NCBI GenBank assembly: GCA_934565425.1
Contig: CAKTHW010000035.1
Span: 1-14,886 of the forward strand
Direction: 5' to 3'
Source: an uncultured Oscillospiraceae bacterium
Lineage (GTDB): Bacteria > Bacillota > Clostridia > Oscillospirales > Oscillospiraceae
Length of the DNA stretch: 14,886 nt
Made by a program: the position numbers and the translations under genes. The stretch's first letter is position 1, and each line of letters starts with the position of its first letter. Below, piece by piece: positions 14,188-14,886 of this stretch. The notes beneath the pieces are model-generated. The model was not told the DNA's origin. It was given only the letters and a program-made list of their open reading frames with translations, and did no database searches.

Positions 14188-14886
14188 TCAGAACTGTTCC
14201 AGGAACCGCACATCGTTCTCGAAGCACAATTTCAGGTTGTTGAAGCCATAGCGCATCATGGCCAGACGTTCCACGCCCATGCCAAAGGCCCAGCCAGAGT
14301 ACACATCGGTGTCGATGCCGCAGCCTTCCAGCACCTTGGGGTGGATCATACCGGCGCCCAGCACCTCGATCCAGCCCTCGCCCTTGCAGACGGAGCAGCC
14401 CTTGCCCTTGCAGGAGAAGCACTGCACATCCACCTCGCAGGAGGGTTCGGTGAAGGGGAAGTGATGGGGACGGAAGCGGGTGACGGCGTCTTCGCCGTAC
14501 AGGCTCTTGACCACCTCGTTCAGGGTGCCCTTCAGGTCGGCCATGGTGACGCCCTTATCCACCACCATGCCCTCGATCTGATGGAACATGGGGGAGTGGG
14601 TGGCGTCCGCTTCGTCCTTCCGGTACACACGGCCGGGGGCGACGATGCGGATGGGGGGCTTGTGGCTCTCCATGACACGGATCTGCATGGGGGAAGTCTG
14701 GGTGCGCAGCAGCAGGGAGGAGTCCTCTCTGAGATAGAAGGTGTCCGACCACTCCCGAGCGGGATGGCCTTCATCGGTGTTCAGACGGGTGAAGTTGTAG
14801 TCCGCCAACTCCACTTCGGGGCCTTCGGCGCGGGTGAAGCCCATGCCCAGGAAAATTTCCGTCACCATGTCGATGACCTGGTTCAC
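14188..14886 (-). CDS. pheS: Phenylalanine-tRNA ligase alpha subunit (N-terminus off window)
   Basis: PheS holds the class II catalytic core that activates phenylalanine. Only the C-terminal 232 residues are in the window (about 340 expected); the first codon seen is an internal GTG (Val), not a start. Visible features: [24 protein letters not shown], motif 2 with [19 protein letters not shown], then a Cys-rich loop with two CxxC pairs (C156/C159 and C164/C167 counted from the window edge) that is common in Firmicutes Phe[14 protein letters not shown], and motif 3 [10 protein letters not shown] near the end. It ends VRFLEQF, 18 bp before pheT, and is co-transcribed with it. Any T-box or other leader lies outside the window. 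Identification is certain. Confidence 0.97.
   Translation of the reverse strand: MNQVIDMVTEIFLGMGFTRAEGPEVELADYNFTRLNTDEGHPAREWSDTFYLREDSSLLLRTQTSPMQIRVMESHKPPIRIVAPGRVYRKDEADATHSPMFHQIEGMVVDKGVTMADLKGTLNEVVKSLYGEDAVTRFRPHHFPFTEPSCEVDVQCFSCKGKGCSVCKGEGWIEVLGAGMIHPKVLEGCGIDTDVYSGWAFGMGVERLAMMRYGFNNLKLCFENDVRFLEQF

Noticed and set aside
14383..14418. CxxC pairs in PheS as a novel zinc finger
   Set aside because: This Cys-rich loop is a familiar feature of many Firmicutes PheS proteins.

Overview
The window is chromosomal DNA from a high-GC, spore-forming Firmicute, most likely a gut Oscillospiraceae/Ruminococcaceae-type clostridium. The evidence is an alpha/beta-type small acid-soluble spore protein, IreB (a Firmicutes regulator), Firmicutes-style PheS/PheT, strong AGGAGG ribosome binding sites, sigma-A-like promoters and many factor-independent terminators. 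Species assignment is inference. No phage, IS element, CRISPR array, rRNA or tRNA gene was seen.

Layout, left to right: (1) nudC (minus) and tex (plus) are divergent from a 129-bp promoter region. (2) A 283-bp tex/ROK gap is packed with hairpins and ends in a bidirectional terminator. (3) An orphan ROK-family repressor (minus) is divergent from recG (plus). A small cysteine-motif protein (C_GCAxxG_C_C family) follows recG closely. (4) A bidirectional terminator separates it from a SASP gene (minus). (5) About 490 bp without a gene lies between the SASP and the next gene and contains at least seven inverted repeats. (6) A minus-strand run follows: a 97-aa unknown protein and an 807-aa secreted cell-wall hydrolase (eight SH3-like repeats plus NlpC/P60) form an operon. 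Upstream of it lie monocistronic ireB, then pheT and the 3' part of pheS, which runs off the window.

Most genes are housekeeping: NAD(H) turnover, transcription/RNA, recombination, Phe-tRNA charging, cell wall and spore DNA protection. Nothing here is a coherent new multi-gene system. The most unusual points are: (a) an unnamed structured repeat found just downstream of both nudC and tex, in the same orientation relative to each gene, with stems whose sequence differs but whose pairing is kept; (b) a roughly 100-residue insertion in PheT that looks like a degenerate second tRNA-binding (EMAP/OB) domain; (c) the hairpin-dense gap at 7.78-8.08 kb, including a 76-bp branched element with 10-bp terminal inverted repeats; (d) an uncharacterised 97-aa protein co-transcribed with the wall hydrolase.
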